This document shows positions 1-9,216 of a DNA stretch of 18,980 nucleotides, one piece after another (position 1 is the first letter of the stretch; the number at the start of each line of letters is the position of its first letter). The position numbers and the translations under genes were made by a program. The notes under the pieces are model-generated. The model made no database searches and was not told the origin of the DNA. It saw only the letters and a list, made by a program, of their open reading frames with translations. Source of the DNA: Perkinsus olseni (lineage: Eukaryota; Perkinsozoa; Perkinsida; Perkinsidae); the NCBI GenBank assembly GCA_013115135.1, contig JABANP010000758.1, forward strand, positions 1 through 18,980, read 5' to 3'.

Positions 1-314
1 TTGAACCTGCGCCACTCGGCACGCAGTTTACTGCTCCACTTGACTCTAGCAATCCTAACTTGGGACTTCGACCAGTTGCTTTGCCTCACTCGTACGTGCG
101 ATGACTGACTCTTCTTCACGTCAACACAACAAAACAGCTTTACGAGACGGGCGTGATGATGTTGTTCACGTGCACGCATGCACACCTGCGGACGTTGGTG
201 CACCAGGTGCTGCCACATCATCGATTTCTTTCGCGACCTCGTCATACGCTCCTCGAACTCTTGCGGCGACAACGACCTGGAAGAGATCGCTGTACGAAGG
301 AGAGAGCTAGCCAT
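1..314 (-). CDS. Possible 5' part of an unidentified gene, cut by the window edge
   Basis: From an ATG at 314 (context GCCATGG) the minus strand is open for about 104 codons to the window edge. The first residues (MASSLLRTAISSRSLS) are rich in Ser, Leu and Arg with no acid, which would suit an organelle targeting peptide, and the rest is strongly basic. The start lies 10 nt beyond a TGA that may end the upstream gene. A competing reading uses another frame of 290-190 with an acidic, helical translation (…YDEVAKEIDDVAAPG) ending at a GTGTGC donor, which would make this stretch more exons of the upstream gene. I do not recognise the protein and cannot choose between the readings. Confidence 0.25.
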   Translation of the reverse strand, partial: MASSLLRTAISSRSLSPQEFEERMTRSRKKSMMWQHLVHQRPQVCMRAREQHHHARLVKLFCCVDVKKSQSSHVRVRQSNWSKSQVRIARVKWSSKLRAEWRRF

Positions 315-324
315 GGCTCACTCG

Positions 325-3300
325 TCAACTTCGTCCATCTCTGCTAGTATCGGGCATGATGGCGTCCCAGTGCATAGTGATCGCCTTATTAACCCATGGC
401 TGGACTATCTCTATGGGGTCCTTCCCAATAGATTTCCTCTGAGAACGAAATGGAGCACTTCGAAGCGGAGCGATCCCAGCATGCTACACCCGTACGAGGA
501 GCGGCGTGTCGGTAAGGACTCTCGAGACGGTGGCCCTGAGAACTTTCCTCCACTCTCCCAGCGTCGCCTCTTCTGCCGCCGAACACCGTACAGACGCTAT
601 TGCCGCCCAGCGCCCCGGGGATAAGGCACGTCTCCTGGCTTCCTCGTACGGGCGACCTGCCAGAGCGCACTGCAAGGGCCACTCAAACAGCCTCCCTACC
701 CTGGCCGAGGAACATCAGCGCATCATCGGTGACCTTCATCGAGTCCCTCAGCCGACAAGCAGCGCGTAGTTCTCTCCACCTCGACAGTCGGCGGTCTCTG
801 AACCTCAGCAAAGGTCCCGCACGAACTCCGATTCCAGGCTGTCCTTCAGAGCGTCGTAATTGTACAGCATCCTGCCGACACTGGTGGTCTCCGTCTGCAT
901 TCTCACAGTCAGTCGCGCCGTCACTCTTCGACGCTCAACGGCGAAGTTCAACGCGGCACGGCTCATCACTCTGCGGTACCACCACTGGATCCTTCGAATG
1001 CAGACCAAGTAGCGTACCACACGTTGCGTAACAAATCTCAGTTGCGCGGCCTCTCGAAGGAAGGCGGCCACCACCCTAGAAGAACGTTCGTGCAATCGTT
1101 GCCGAACTCGACCGAGGTAGCGGCTCAAGTATGTCGCCAGACGCAGCTTGGTCGTTGACGAGATACGCCTCAAGGCGAAACGGACTCGCCATCGGCGCAT
1201 GTACCTCTGTACTCCTCACAACCACTAAGACATAGAGCCATCGCTTTCTATACCACACCACTAGTCGGAGGACTCGTCGTAGCGAGCAGACTACGGCGCA
1301 GGCAGAGAGCCACTGGGCCTGGCGTTCCAGCAGTGCCTTGGCACACGCCTCAGCTTCCAACCGCTCGGTCTGCTGCCTTATCCGATCATCTCGAGCCATG
1401 CGACTACGCTGCCTGGCTTCCGCCGCCGAGAGTACTCGACCGTCGGAGAATCTTGGGGTGCTACGATCTGCATGGCGCAACTTGATCCTTGGGGAGACCG
1501 ATCTGGTGAGACGAGAGTCGACTTCATTCCACCTGTAAGATAATGAGGCTTCGGGCAGGCCTTGTCGAATTGAAATCACGACCTCGGCGTAGTGGAGAAG
1601 GTGGGTCCTCTCCCACCGGTCATTGGCCTTACCAGCTCGTGCTGCCCACCCCTGGCTGGAATCACGACCAGTGGTATGCCTGGAAAAGAGGTGCAGTGGC
1701 GGTGTGGAGAAGCATGTTGGACGTTACCACGCGGCGCCCGATATCTACTGAATGTGAACCCCCGGCCCTCTGCCGACAGCGGCCTCTTCGCTGCTGGTGG
1801 GTCTCGGAGCAGCTCCTCGATCGCGCAGCCGCTCCCCCCAACTATAGGGTTGCCTCCTGCATGAGGATTGTAAAAGGACGGAATGTTCGAAGAGGCCTTG
1901 CCCTACGAGAGGTCATGGGCATGATAGCGCTCTTCGGCCTCCGCTGTGCCCCCTTGGACCTCGGCCTGCTCTTGCGATCACGTCGAGCATGAGGCCCAAA
2001 GCTAGCTGTAGTGGAGAGAAGTTCATCCACCGCTCCGTCGGGTGAGGGAGCGTCGCAGTATCTCTGTCGCCGTGACCACACTGTCCGAATCTTCGCTGGT
2101 CCGGGGCTTCGCCGTGGTTGGCCGCTCCGCCGCCTGACTCAAGAAGTAACGGAGTCCCTACTCTCCGAGGCGCTACCAGGTCGCCGACTTCATCGCAATC
2201 AACAGAGTAGCGGCCGCCAGCTGTCACTGGCCTGGTCGAAAGTCTGCCAGCAGAAAGGCGATCGCGATGGGGCGTTGCTTCGTGTTGCTGTGGTTTCTGT
2301 TCACGCGTTCTCCCTCCCAAGCTAGCATATCCTTTCTGAGCACACAAAGGCGTCAGAACACCTCGCAAAGCGTCGTGTTACTGTTTTTCCACCGCGCAGG
2401 GCGTTTCTACGACCACAAGCAACGCCATCCACTTGACCATAAGCGAGGACGGCAGCGGGATTATCCCCACAGAAAGCTTTCACCCCTCGTCGGTTTCGGC
2501 CGTCGAAGAACGGTATCTATCGACCAAGGCTTGCGGGGTCGGCTCTGTTAGTCGACCAGCCTACTCGTGTAGGTAACTGCATGTGACCGTCCTCCATGTA
2601 TGCTGCGGAGAGGGCATCAGGGAAGCTACAGGCGTACACCTTCCCAGCCGCGGTCACGAAGACCTGACCCTGGGTGAGTCGACCGGGTCCGCGGCAAATA
2701 CCGGCGTCTCTACCGAGTGTGAATGGCCGCAAGACAGGTGTGCCACCGATTCAGATTCCGGAAGGGCGACTGGCCTCGGATAGCGGGTATCGCCATCACC
2801 ACCTGAATACTCACAAACCCTTCGCGCTCAGTGGAACGTCGAAAACAAGGAGGACGATGAACTCGCTTCCCGCTCATCAGAAGCTAAACGCCCCTCTGAA
2901 TCGACGGGGTCCCTCAGCTCCGCGCGCAAGTAGCTTGAGAGGACTTTATTGCACATTTCACCTTTCCCATCGCCAGCTTCTTCTGGGCGGTGATGCTCAT
3001 CGTCGGAACGAGCACGCCGGCTAGTAGCCCAGGTTAACACTCTGGGAGAACGGAGCTGCCCTGATAGCTCTGTGCCAGCTATCTTACTCCATTCTAGAAC
3101 CCTCGGACTCCACCAAGGCTAACGAGTAAGTATCGCCCAGCTCATATTGTACTATGTGGACACCCTCCTCCCCCAAGACATCCACCTCACGTGCCTGGGC
3201 GTCACGAACTCCGCTCGATGCATTGCTTATTGAACCCACCCTCGGCCCAACGCCTGCACCCCACTCGAACAGACGCTCTCCAGGAGCGCAGACGCAGCCA

Positions 3301-4136
3301 CTTCTGTCTCGGCAGGCTGCTATCATGACCACAGCACGACCATCACCGGGGAGAGTAACCTGCCCGTCTCCGATGTGGTGAGAATGCGCTCAGCAAAGAG
3401 GCTACTTTCGAGATCGTGTTCCTTTCTCCTATGTCGCTAGAGTATGGACTCAGTTGCCCTTCAGCGTTCGAGCCGCAGGAGAACAACTCCCCGTCGTTCG
3501 TCAGCAGGAGAACGTGGTCGCGGCCGAAAGCCACATTCCGGATCCGACGCGACATCCAAGCATGCAAAGGCTTGGATCGCACGAGAATCCCCCCGAGGTT
3601 CAGCGCCATCATGGTTCTGAGGACGGCAGTCTCAGCGTGAGAGAGCTTAACTTCACGCCCTCACCCATATTCGCTGCAACGATCCTCAAGTTGCGTTGAT
3701 AACGCCCATGAACCGTTGGGCCCAATGGTCACGGTGGGCTGTTGAATCGGCTCCTGACTGCGAGGATGGAGGCAAGCTGCGGATGCAAGATGCAGCACAG
3801 CATACAAGTTTCGAGGCTTCGCGCGTGTGCGTGGATGGTACGGAAGACGCCGCTTCGAAAAGTTGATGGTCCAAGTCGTTGTAGGTCGCGTCGCCGTCGC
3901 TGATGAGTAGCTGACTGAACTCATCCAGAACTCTATGTTCGAGTACGCCGACCTCAGTCCAATGGACTTCTTCCAGTCGCTCTTCGCCTGGCTCCCTCCC
4001 AGCTGTACTGGACACAGCAGGATGCCACTCGAACAGTCTAACAAATTCTTGCTGTGCGTCGCTTCACGAACGACAGCTCGGCTCACGCTACCTTTCGTCC
4101 ACCGTCACGATAGCGACGTCGTCTCCAGCGACTGAC
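325..4136 (-). CDS. Multi-exon RCC1-repeat protein with C-terminal IQ-type region
   Basis: RCC1 propellers act in nucleotide exchange, ubiquitin ligases or scaffolding; which applies here is unknown. Exons that keep frame across GT-AG introns include 3665-about 3760, 3406-3616, 3101-3359, 2863-3039, 2714-2802, 2525-2669 and about 2400-2476. The introns between them are 48, 46, 61, 60, 44 and 48 nt. Recognisable RCC1 blades include FGRDHVLLLTNDGELFSCG, RLFEWGAGVGPRVG, GDTYSLALVESE, VAHLSCGHSHS and VDGVACGRRNALRG. Further down, exons 1583-1856, 1259-1532 and 823-1206 also join in frame (introns 50, 52 and 43 nt). They encode a disordered basic stretch, a charged helix (about 1430-1320) and an Arg-rich region with IQWWYRRVMSR, which fits the IQ consensus. 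An exon about 500-660 joins one at 330-438 over a 57-nt intron (439-495), with a TGA at 325-327. The N-terminal exons above about 4015 and the link across 2085-2400 are not resolved, so two adjacent genes remain possible. Outer limits are approximate. Confidence 0.7.
2477..2524 (-). other. 48-nt spliceosomal intron in the RCC1-repeat gene
   Basis: Begins GTCGAT and ends GTGAAAG on the minus strand. Removing it joins …DPASL to AFCGDNPAAVL in frame (phase 1) and restores an RCC1 blade; without removal the upstream frame stops within it. The weak donor and AAG acceptor make the exact borders less certain than the frame change. Confidence 0.55.
3360..3405 (-). other. 46-nt spliceosomal intron in the RCC1-repeat gene
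   Basis: Minus-strand GTAGCC…GGGCAG. Removal joins …NTISK to VTLPGDGRAVV in frame (phase 0), continuing one RCC1 blade into the next. It is typical of the short introns of this region. Confidence 0.7.
3617..3664 (-). other. 48-nt spliceosomal intron in the RCC1-repeat gene
   Basis: Minus-strand GTGAGG…GTCCTCAG, with good donor and acceptor. Removal joins …EDRCSEY to GTMMALNLGG in frame (phase 2). This is one of the clearest introns in the gene. Confidence 0.7.
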
Positions 4137-5090
4137 GCGTCCGCTACCGACCCTGGTACTGGTATCCGGCGAGGCAACCCTCTGAAGGGACGTGCTCAGT
4201 AATGCCCTTTTGTAAAGAGAACGTACTTTCCACTGTGTAGTGCTGCATCATCGAAGTAAAAAGCAGCGAGACTCCGACTCACAGTCATCCTTAGGCCCTA
4301 TCAGAGCTGCTGCAGAACCCTCGGCATCAAAGCAATACTGAGCTAGGCTTTCCACGCTTCAACAACCGGCCAGTTCCCGAGCCCGCAGGTATCGAAAACT
4401 CAAGGGTTTGGCCCTCAAGTATTTTTGTAAGTCGTATCCTTTGAGTTAGAGAAGGACACTCAGCAGCTATTCGACACCTTCGAAGGCCGCAAGTGACGGT
4501 GCAGCATAAGCCTCGGCTGGAGAGCATTCTCACGGCCATGTCTTACGATAGACTGATAGCAAACATATATTCTTACTGTTTTACCACGAGTAAAACCGGT
4601 ATAATTACGGATTGGTTCGCTCAGCTCATAATCGCCCAAAACCGGTGCTCCACGAGGTTGATGGAACTCTTTCCTTAAATGCCGGGGATTCGCCGAAGAA
4701 CAGGGAGAATAAAGCATGAATCTGAGCGGCCGTCAATGAGGGGCGATCTACCGATGATGCATTCGTGATTAGTTTGCTTCCTCTTGTTTGTTTCTCCGCT
4801 CCTCAGCATGCCAGCCATACTCTCCAGCGTCCGATTGGCTCCGCCGCTACTACCAATCTTGCCACCTCTGATCAAAGCTGGACAACTCGTTGCTCCAGTA
4901 GTGCAGAATCCGCGCTCGGAATCTCGGAACTAAGTCATACTGATAGTGATAACCGCCACCGAGGTGGCTAGCAATCCGGCAGCTGTGTGAGAGTGACTAT
5001 CAGAAGCGTCCGTACGACGAGAGTCCGTCTAAGTCCAGACCCTCTATCAAATATGGAAACGCACCGAGCGCTTAGGGAAACATAGTGTAC
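4137..5090. other. Stretch without a supported gene, between two divergent genes
   Basis: No frame here gave a recognisable motif or a run of in-frame short introns. It lies between the 5' side of the minus-strand RCC1-repeat gene and the 5' side of the plus-strand M48 gene, so it should contain both promoters and perhaps small 5' exons. Around 4560-4610 the sequence is locally AT-rich. I see no tRNA or other RNA gene in it. Confidence 0.4.
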
Positions 5091-7475
5091 ATGAGATACC
5101 TCCGTGATGAGGGAAGACGAAACCGATTTTTCGCCGACTACATTGGGTCTTACGGAAGTTTTAATACGTTTCGTATTAACGAGACACTCGCATGTCCACG
5201 CGCTCATTCCCTCTTGTCAGTTCCTGGCCAAGATAGCGGCCAAGGGGGCTCTGGGCAAATACATCGTAGCGTCGAAAACAAAGATACTGATAGGATCAAA
5301 GTGGACGGCTAAAGCACTGCCGTTGGCGCGAGCGTAGCATGAAGCTGGGGCCAGAGAGCGTGCCTTTGGTACACGATCACGATGCAGTTACTCGATAAAG
5401 CAGAAGGCGAATGGCAAAAGCCACGAGGAATATCATTTTTGGATATTCGACAAGTCAGTGGCGGTTTTATCAGTGCTCACCGCTAGTGTGACAACTCTCA
5501 TCATTCTTGGCAGTCTCGAGAGGAATCCTTTCAATGAGAGGTACTACTGATGGAGTCCTGTCACGCGTTACGCTGGTACCACTGATCGAGCCATCGGAGG
5601 TCTCATGGAAGGGTCGCTGGCATCAGAAAATAATCTATTCCCCTGCTCAGTTGACCACTTCAGAATCGAGCCGGGGATTCGCGAAATTTTTACACGTAAA
5701 ATGCGGTTCTCGGATCGATCCTGAAATGGGTCATTGAACACCCCCTATGCGCGGGAACCGTCACTCCCCCGGTCCGCAATGCCCTATTTCGGTTGAGTCC
5801 CTGAGTGAGCATAGATTGCTCTCAGATGGCGCCTGCTGCATCTGTCGATTGCCGAAGAACGAGAGCTCGGTGAGCAGGCCGCCAAGGAGTATTCTAGAGG
5901 AGTGCCTCTCGAACGACGTAGGTCGATGAAGCCGCGGAGGAGCTAGAGATGGAGGTCAGGCTCGCGCTGTCCTCGCAGCCGACCACCCGTTGAATCGTGA
6001 GGTAGTCCGTATAGTGGCAACTCTGAACGAAGAATTACCCGCTCTACTGGACGATTATCTAACGAGGTGAGTAGCCTGCGCTCGAGGTAACGGAGCCGAG
6101 GTTCCGTGTATCAGTTCAGGAGCATCACATCACGCTTGGGAGCAGAGGAGAGAGCTCATTCCGCAGTGGAAAGTGGGAATCGTCCCAAAGGCTGTATAGG
6201 GAGCCGAAGCCGCTGTAGGTGCACCTCATCCTCTCCGACACCTGCAACGCTACCTGCCTGCCGAGTGGTGACATTTTCGTTTACGCCGGATGCGTTGCAC
6301 GGTGAGGCCTTACCGTGTAGGAGTTGTCCCACAAGAATCGCTCGTCAGGTGCGGCACTCGAGATCGTCTAGCGGCTATAATAGCACACGAGATGGCTCAC
6401 GTAATTAGCCGACACGGTAGTCAGGCGCTCAGCGGCTCTTTGGTTGATGGAATGAGCTTAGGTGCTGAGCAAATGAGCGCCGCTGCCATAATGGACGTCC
6501 CTCTCGGGTGAGGCAGTCGTACGGCCCTTGAACAAGCGTTTCTGTCTTCGACTCCGACCATCTGTACCGCCAAATTCTCAACCATTTGGTTGGAAGATAC
6601 TTCTCCTCCTTCGCGACGTTGTCCATGACCGCCTTTGGCATATTCCGCTATATCCTCATGTGGCACCGCCCACCCACCAGTTGGATAGTCGATCTACCGT
6701 AGGAGTCTGAGTGGCGGTGCGGTCGCGTAATACGGCAGCCAGCATCAGGTACTCGCGGCACTGTGAGCATGAAGCCGATGTGCTGGGTATGGAACTGATG
6801 AGCCGGGCCGGATACGACCCTCGTGCTGCCGTGAGTTCACAACTTCTTTGGGAGCCGCCACTTGAGATCGCGAACGGCGCAAACTGAATGTGCATGAGCG
6901 GAGCGAAGTCGGAAAAGTGGAGTGACTCTGCTATTTCTGGGCTCTGCGTGGCATACATGGGAGTTTCCTCTCTGAGTGGTTGATGATCGGAGGCAGAGGG
7001 AATATCCGGAAGCTGCTTGGCAGGAGGTGTTTGCATCAGATAGGGTCGCAAGCAGTACTGGAGGCCGGTAGCCGGTCTAACAGCAAGCCGTCATGGGCGC
7101 GGACGCACCCTCCATCGGAAGACCGAGCATCAATTCTCCGAGCCAACTTGCCTCACTGCCTGCAACTGTACGCAATGAACGCGGCAAAGGAGATCCACAC
7201 TGAGGCCGCATTGGCTGTGGATGAGGGCTCCTTTACGAACCGTATCAAGAGGCTGATTTTCGGGACGGTGGACCCCCATCGGCGCCGTCTGGAAGGTTGG
7301 TCTGTCGTACGCGTTGTCGCGTTTGCTGCCCTATTTTATCTCAGACACGATAGAGTACTGGTCCAGAGTCTTGCGCGAGGACATGGAGCGCCGGTACTGG
7401 GATGAACCACTGCAGAGCGATTCGAGAGAGTCGCTATCTTCTAAGCATTTACGAGAACTCCTCTCTGGTGTGTAG
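5091..7475 (+). CDS. OMA1-like M48 family zinc metallopeptidase, multi-exon
   Basis: M48C/OMA1 proteins are membrane zinc peptidases; mitochondrial OMA1 cleaves OPA1 and acts in stress responses. The 3' exons chain in frame: about 5848-5917 (IAEERELGEQAAKEY), 5955-6066, 6115-6172, 6219-6301 (CLPSGDIFVYAG), 6349-6507 (zinc motif HEMAH at 6386-6400), 6537-6698, 6749-6830 (third-ligand motif EHEAD at 6765-6779, then GYDPRAA), 6997-7044, 7088-7295 (THPPSEDR) and 7345-7475 (stop TAG). Introns are 37, 48, 46, 47, 29, 50, 166 (probably hiding another small exon), 43 and 49 nt. The motif order is that of the family. Upstream, exon 5338-5553 holds a likely transmembrane helix (5455-5510, rich in V, L, S, T and I) and joins in frame across a 37-nt intron (5301-5337) to a frame with ATG at 5091. 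The join between 5541 and 5800 is unresolved, and the 29-nt intron could instead be 89 nt. Family call firm; start tentative. Confidence 0.85.
6302..6348 (+). other. 47-nt spliceosomal intron between GDIFVYAG and the zinc motif exon
   Basis: GTGAGG…CTCGTCAG. The unspliced frame from GDIFVYAG hits TGA at once. Removing exactly 47 nt joins it (phase 2) to the HEMAH exon at the spacing usual in M48C peptidases. Confidence 0.8.
6699..6748 (+). other. 50-nt spliceosomal intron before the third zinc-ligand exon
   Basis: GTAGGA…GCATCAG. Removal gives …VDLP joined to YSRHCEHEAD (phase 2), the family-typical P-Y-S-R before the zinc-ligand glutamate. Unspliced, the frame stops at TAG inside the donor. 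Confidence 0.85.
7296..7344 (+). other. 49-nt spliceosomal intron in the last part of the M48 gene
   Basis: GTTGGT…TTATCTCAG, with a pyrimidine-rich acceptor. Removal joins …DPHRRRLE to DTIEYWSRVL in frame (phase 1) and leads to a TAG stop at 7473-7475. Confidence 0.7.
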
Positions 7476-7489
7476 CACGTTTCGGCTCG

Positions 7490-7904
7490 ATGCCTGTTTG
7501 GTTGAAGTCGCTACTTCTCAACATGCTTCCTGACGTGCAATGGTCATTCCGGTCTACATTTTCTGGACCATCTCCGTACCAGACTGTAAGTGGGCTGGGC
7601 CAACTGAGGGAGGCCCTCCCAGAGTCGATTACGGCATTACAGCAGAGTGGCACCGCGAAAGTTGCACGGTGAAAGTCTCTTGGCGAGAGCCGCAGCGACT
7701 CCCTGAGAGAGTACCCACGAAAAGTTCAAATTGTGCGACGCTGACCTTGCTGGAAATTCCGATTCCGGATTCGCGAAAGGGCAATGCTCAGTCGGCGATG
7801 GGGATACATCATGCAGACACGATAAGGAGCCTTTTGTGCCACTCCGTGTTGTTCCGCTTGCGCTGTTATTGCTGTACCAACAGCATGTTCCAGAAGCAAC
7901 ATAG
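7490..7904 (+). CDS. Possible small multi-exon gene with a C-terminal hydrophobic segment
   Basis: I do not recognise this protein. An ATG at 7490, 14 nt after the M48 gene stop, opens exon 7490-7585. This is followed by a GTAAGT donor and a TTACAG acceptor (57-nt intron 7586-7642). Exons 7643-7668, 7710-7790 and 7817-7904 then continue in frame across introns of 41 and 26 nt, giving about 96 codons. Visible features are a middle stretch TLTLLEIPIPDSRKG and a C-terminal hydrophobic run (VPLRVVPLALLLLY) that could be a tail anchor. The first intron is convincing. The 26-nt one is short even for this region, so the 3' end is weak. The stop lies 80 bp before the tRNA array. Confidence 0.35.
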
Positions 7905-7984
7905 CCAGTTTTTTGGAGAAGCCAACTCGTTGCTCGTCGAAGTGATTTCCAGGAAGTCCATTGCTCTCACCCAATGCAAGTTGG
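7905..7984. other. Short single-copy flank between the last protein gene and the tRNA array
   Basis: These 80 bp do not occur in the array. Identity with the repeat unit starts at about 7985 (GAGGTGGTAATCC). The flank holds a T6 run (TTTTTT, near 7910) and nothing else I can name. Confidence 0.5.
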
Positions 7985-8107
7985 GAGGTGGTAATCCTGC
8001 CCCGAGGTACGAATCGCAATGTTTTCCAAGCACGTATGGTAAGCCAACGGCCCTTGAACGGTTCATCTTGCAGCTAACACTGTCGCATGGGTTGAATTCC
8101 ACATCAA

Positions 8108-8179
8108 AGTCGCTACCCGGATTTCAACCGGGGTTGTCACGGCCACAACGTGACGTCCTAACCACTAGACGATAGCGAC
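8108..8179 (-). tRNA. tRNA-His(GTG), unit 1, with a changed T-loop
   Basis: The cloverleaf is complete: a 7-bp acceptor stem (GTCGCTA/TAGCGAC), D arm, a 5-bp anticodon stem TCACG/CGTGA around loop TTGTGGC (anticodon GTG), and a 5-bp T stem. There is no intron. The base before position 1 is C, so the G-1 that marks tRNA-His would have to be added after transcription, as is usual in eukaryotes. The base after the acceptor stem (position 73) is T. Unlike all other copies, the T-loop reads TTGAAAT, a C56-to-G change (plus-strand C at 8125). This breaks the usual G19-C56 contact and the B box, so the copy may be weak or dead. Confidence 0.9.
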
Positions 8180-8754
8180 GCGAAAGAGCGCTTACTTGCA
8201 TCGCATTGAGTGCCATACTCCTTCTCCGGTCGCACAGCACGATTCCTGCCGCTGAGTTCATAGCACAGGGCGCTTCCGCCGCGTGTATATTGCAGGTCGC
8301 TCTCAGAGATCTTCCTAATTTCGAGATACGGCTCGAAACTCGGGATATATTTATAAAATTTGTGAGTAGCCGAATCGGAAGTGGGCCTCTCTCACTGCCA
8401 TGAGTCAACATTGACAATGTTACAGTGCTGAGGCGAGAATCGCCAGGCTCAGTCCGATGCTGAGTAATTGGAATATTGCGAGTTTACAGTTGCATCGTAT
8501 TCGAGTCGCGAGCGAACTTGAAGCTCAAGTTCCCCGCGTCCATTGTCTCGGAGCCTTCCTGTCATCTGCGACGCTGCAACTTGGGGCTGAGACGCAGCCT
8601 ACAAATCGGAGTGCCCATTCAGCGTAGTGTGAGCTCGTGAACGGAAAAGGCTAACGTTGATGAGAGCTGACGTTGAGATGGTCTTTGCTGCGATTATCAA
8701 TTTCGAATAATGTACTGCATACGGCCTGGGGCATCATCTATGCACGTCGACATC
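8180..8754. other. His-Leu spacer of unit 1 (repeated in each unit)
   Basis: This 575-bp spacer has no supported gene. It holds an AT-rich element at 8345-8361 that reads TATAAAAT on the plus strand and TATAAATA on the minus strand. It is followed by small perfect hairpins: AACATTGACAATGTT (near 8408), GGCGAGAATCGCC (near 8435), CTCAGTCCGATGCTGAG (near 8450) and AACTTGAAGCTCAAGTT (8515-8531). An open frame of 75 codons exists in units 3 and 4 only and is broken in the others. Confidence 0.6.
8345..8361. promoter_or_regulatory. TATA-like AT-rich element in the His-Leu spacer
   Basis: ATATATTTATAAAATTT in a GC-balanced setting, about 165 bp upstream of tRNA-His on the minus strand and 395 bp upstream of tRNA-Leu on the plus strand. 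Both TATAAAAT (plus) and TATAAATA (minus) are kept in all seven units although the left edge differs between subfamilies. A promoter role is inferred. Confidence 0.35.
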
Positions 8755-8834
8755 GACAGTTTGGCCGAGTGGTCCAAGGCGCTAGCTTCAGGCGCTAGTC
8801 CGCAAGGGCGCGAGTTCGAATCTCGCAGCTGTTA
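8755..8834 (+). tRNA. tRNA-Leu(CAG), unit 1
   Basis: Class II tRNA of 80 nt. The acceptor stem is GACAGTT/AGCTGTT with A73, the discriminator expected for leucine. The A box is TGGCCGAGTGG. The anticodon stem CTAGC/GCTAG surrounds loop TTCAGGC (anticodon CAG, reads CUG). The extra arm is 11 nt, and the T arm is GCGAG-TTCGAAT-CTCGC. There is no intron, no encoded CCA, and no TTTT close downstream. Confidence 0.97.
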
Positions 8835-9143
8835 TAATGGGCATTGATCATTGGTACTCGTACATATTGAGCTATTGAATCTCGATACTGGGGGGATATG
8901 TGAAGACAGAGCTTTATCAGCTCATTGAAGGGAACCATGTCTTCCTTGAACTGCACAAAATTCTCCGTACTCTCGGAATCTCCCTCTCCTCAATCCGTAG
9001 CGGCCGATCACTGCAGGTTACGGCACGTATCGAATATTTAGCATACGGAATCGAGCGTGTTGTACGCGGTGTCGCTCTTTAGTAGTGCAAGAAATGCGAT
9101 AGAGCAGGTGCCTCTCGAAGTATACGCTACATCTTGAGCGTGT
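8835..9143. other. Leu-Arg spacer of unit 1 (repeated in each unit)
   Basis: This 309-bp spacer has no supported gene. A frame starting with GTG at 8900 is open for 60 codons in most units, but it has no ATG start, is lengthened in unit 6 and is frameshifted in unit 7 by an extra A. The plus strand contains no TTTT, so transcription starting at tRNA-Leu could run into tRNA-Arg. Confidence 0.6.
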
Positions 9144-9216
9144 GGTCTCGTGGCCTAATGGATAAGGCGTTGGTCTTCGGAACCAAAGATTGTGGGTTCG
9201 AGTCCCACCGAGATCG
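9144..9216 (+). tRNA. tRNA-Arg(TCG), unit 1
   Basis: 73 nt. The acceptor stem is GGTCTCG/CGAGATC (with one G-U pair at 2-71) and G73. The D arm is GCCT-AATGGATA-AGGC, the anticodon stem TTGGT/ACCAA around loop CTTCGGA (anticodon TCG, reads CGA), and the T arm GTGGG-TTCGAGT-CCCAC. There is no intron. The same sequence recurs unchanged in units 3-7. Confidence 0.97.

Noticed and set aside
178..2325. Several plus-strand open frames between 178 and 2325
   Set aside because: They overlap minus-strand exons that chain in frame across GT-AG introns and show RCC1/IQ features. The plus-strand translations show no motif.
7540..8175. Single 211-codon plus-strand frame running from unique sequence into the array and over tRNA-His
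   Set aside because: It crosses the array junction and the antisense of a tRNA. Short in-frame introns give a better reading that stops at 7904.
8900..9082. 60-codon frame in the Leu-Arg spacer seen in most units
   Set aside because: It starts with GTG, carries amino-acid changes between units, is extended in unit 6 and frameshifted in unit 7. It is open only because the copies are homogenised.
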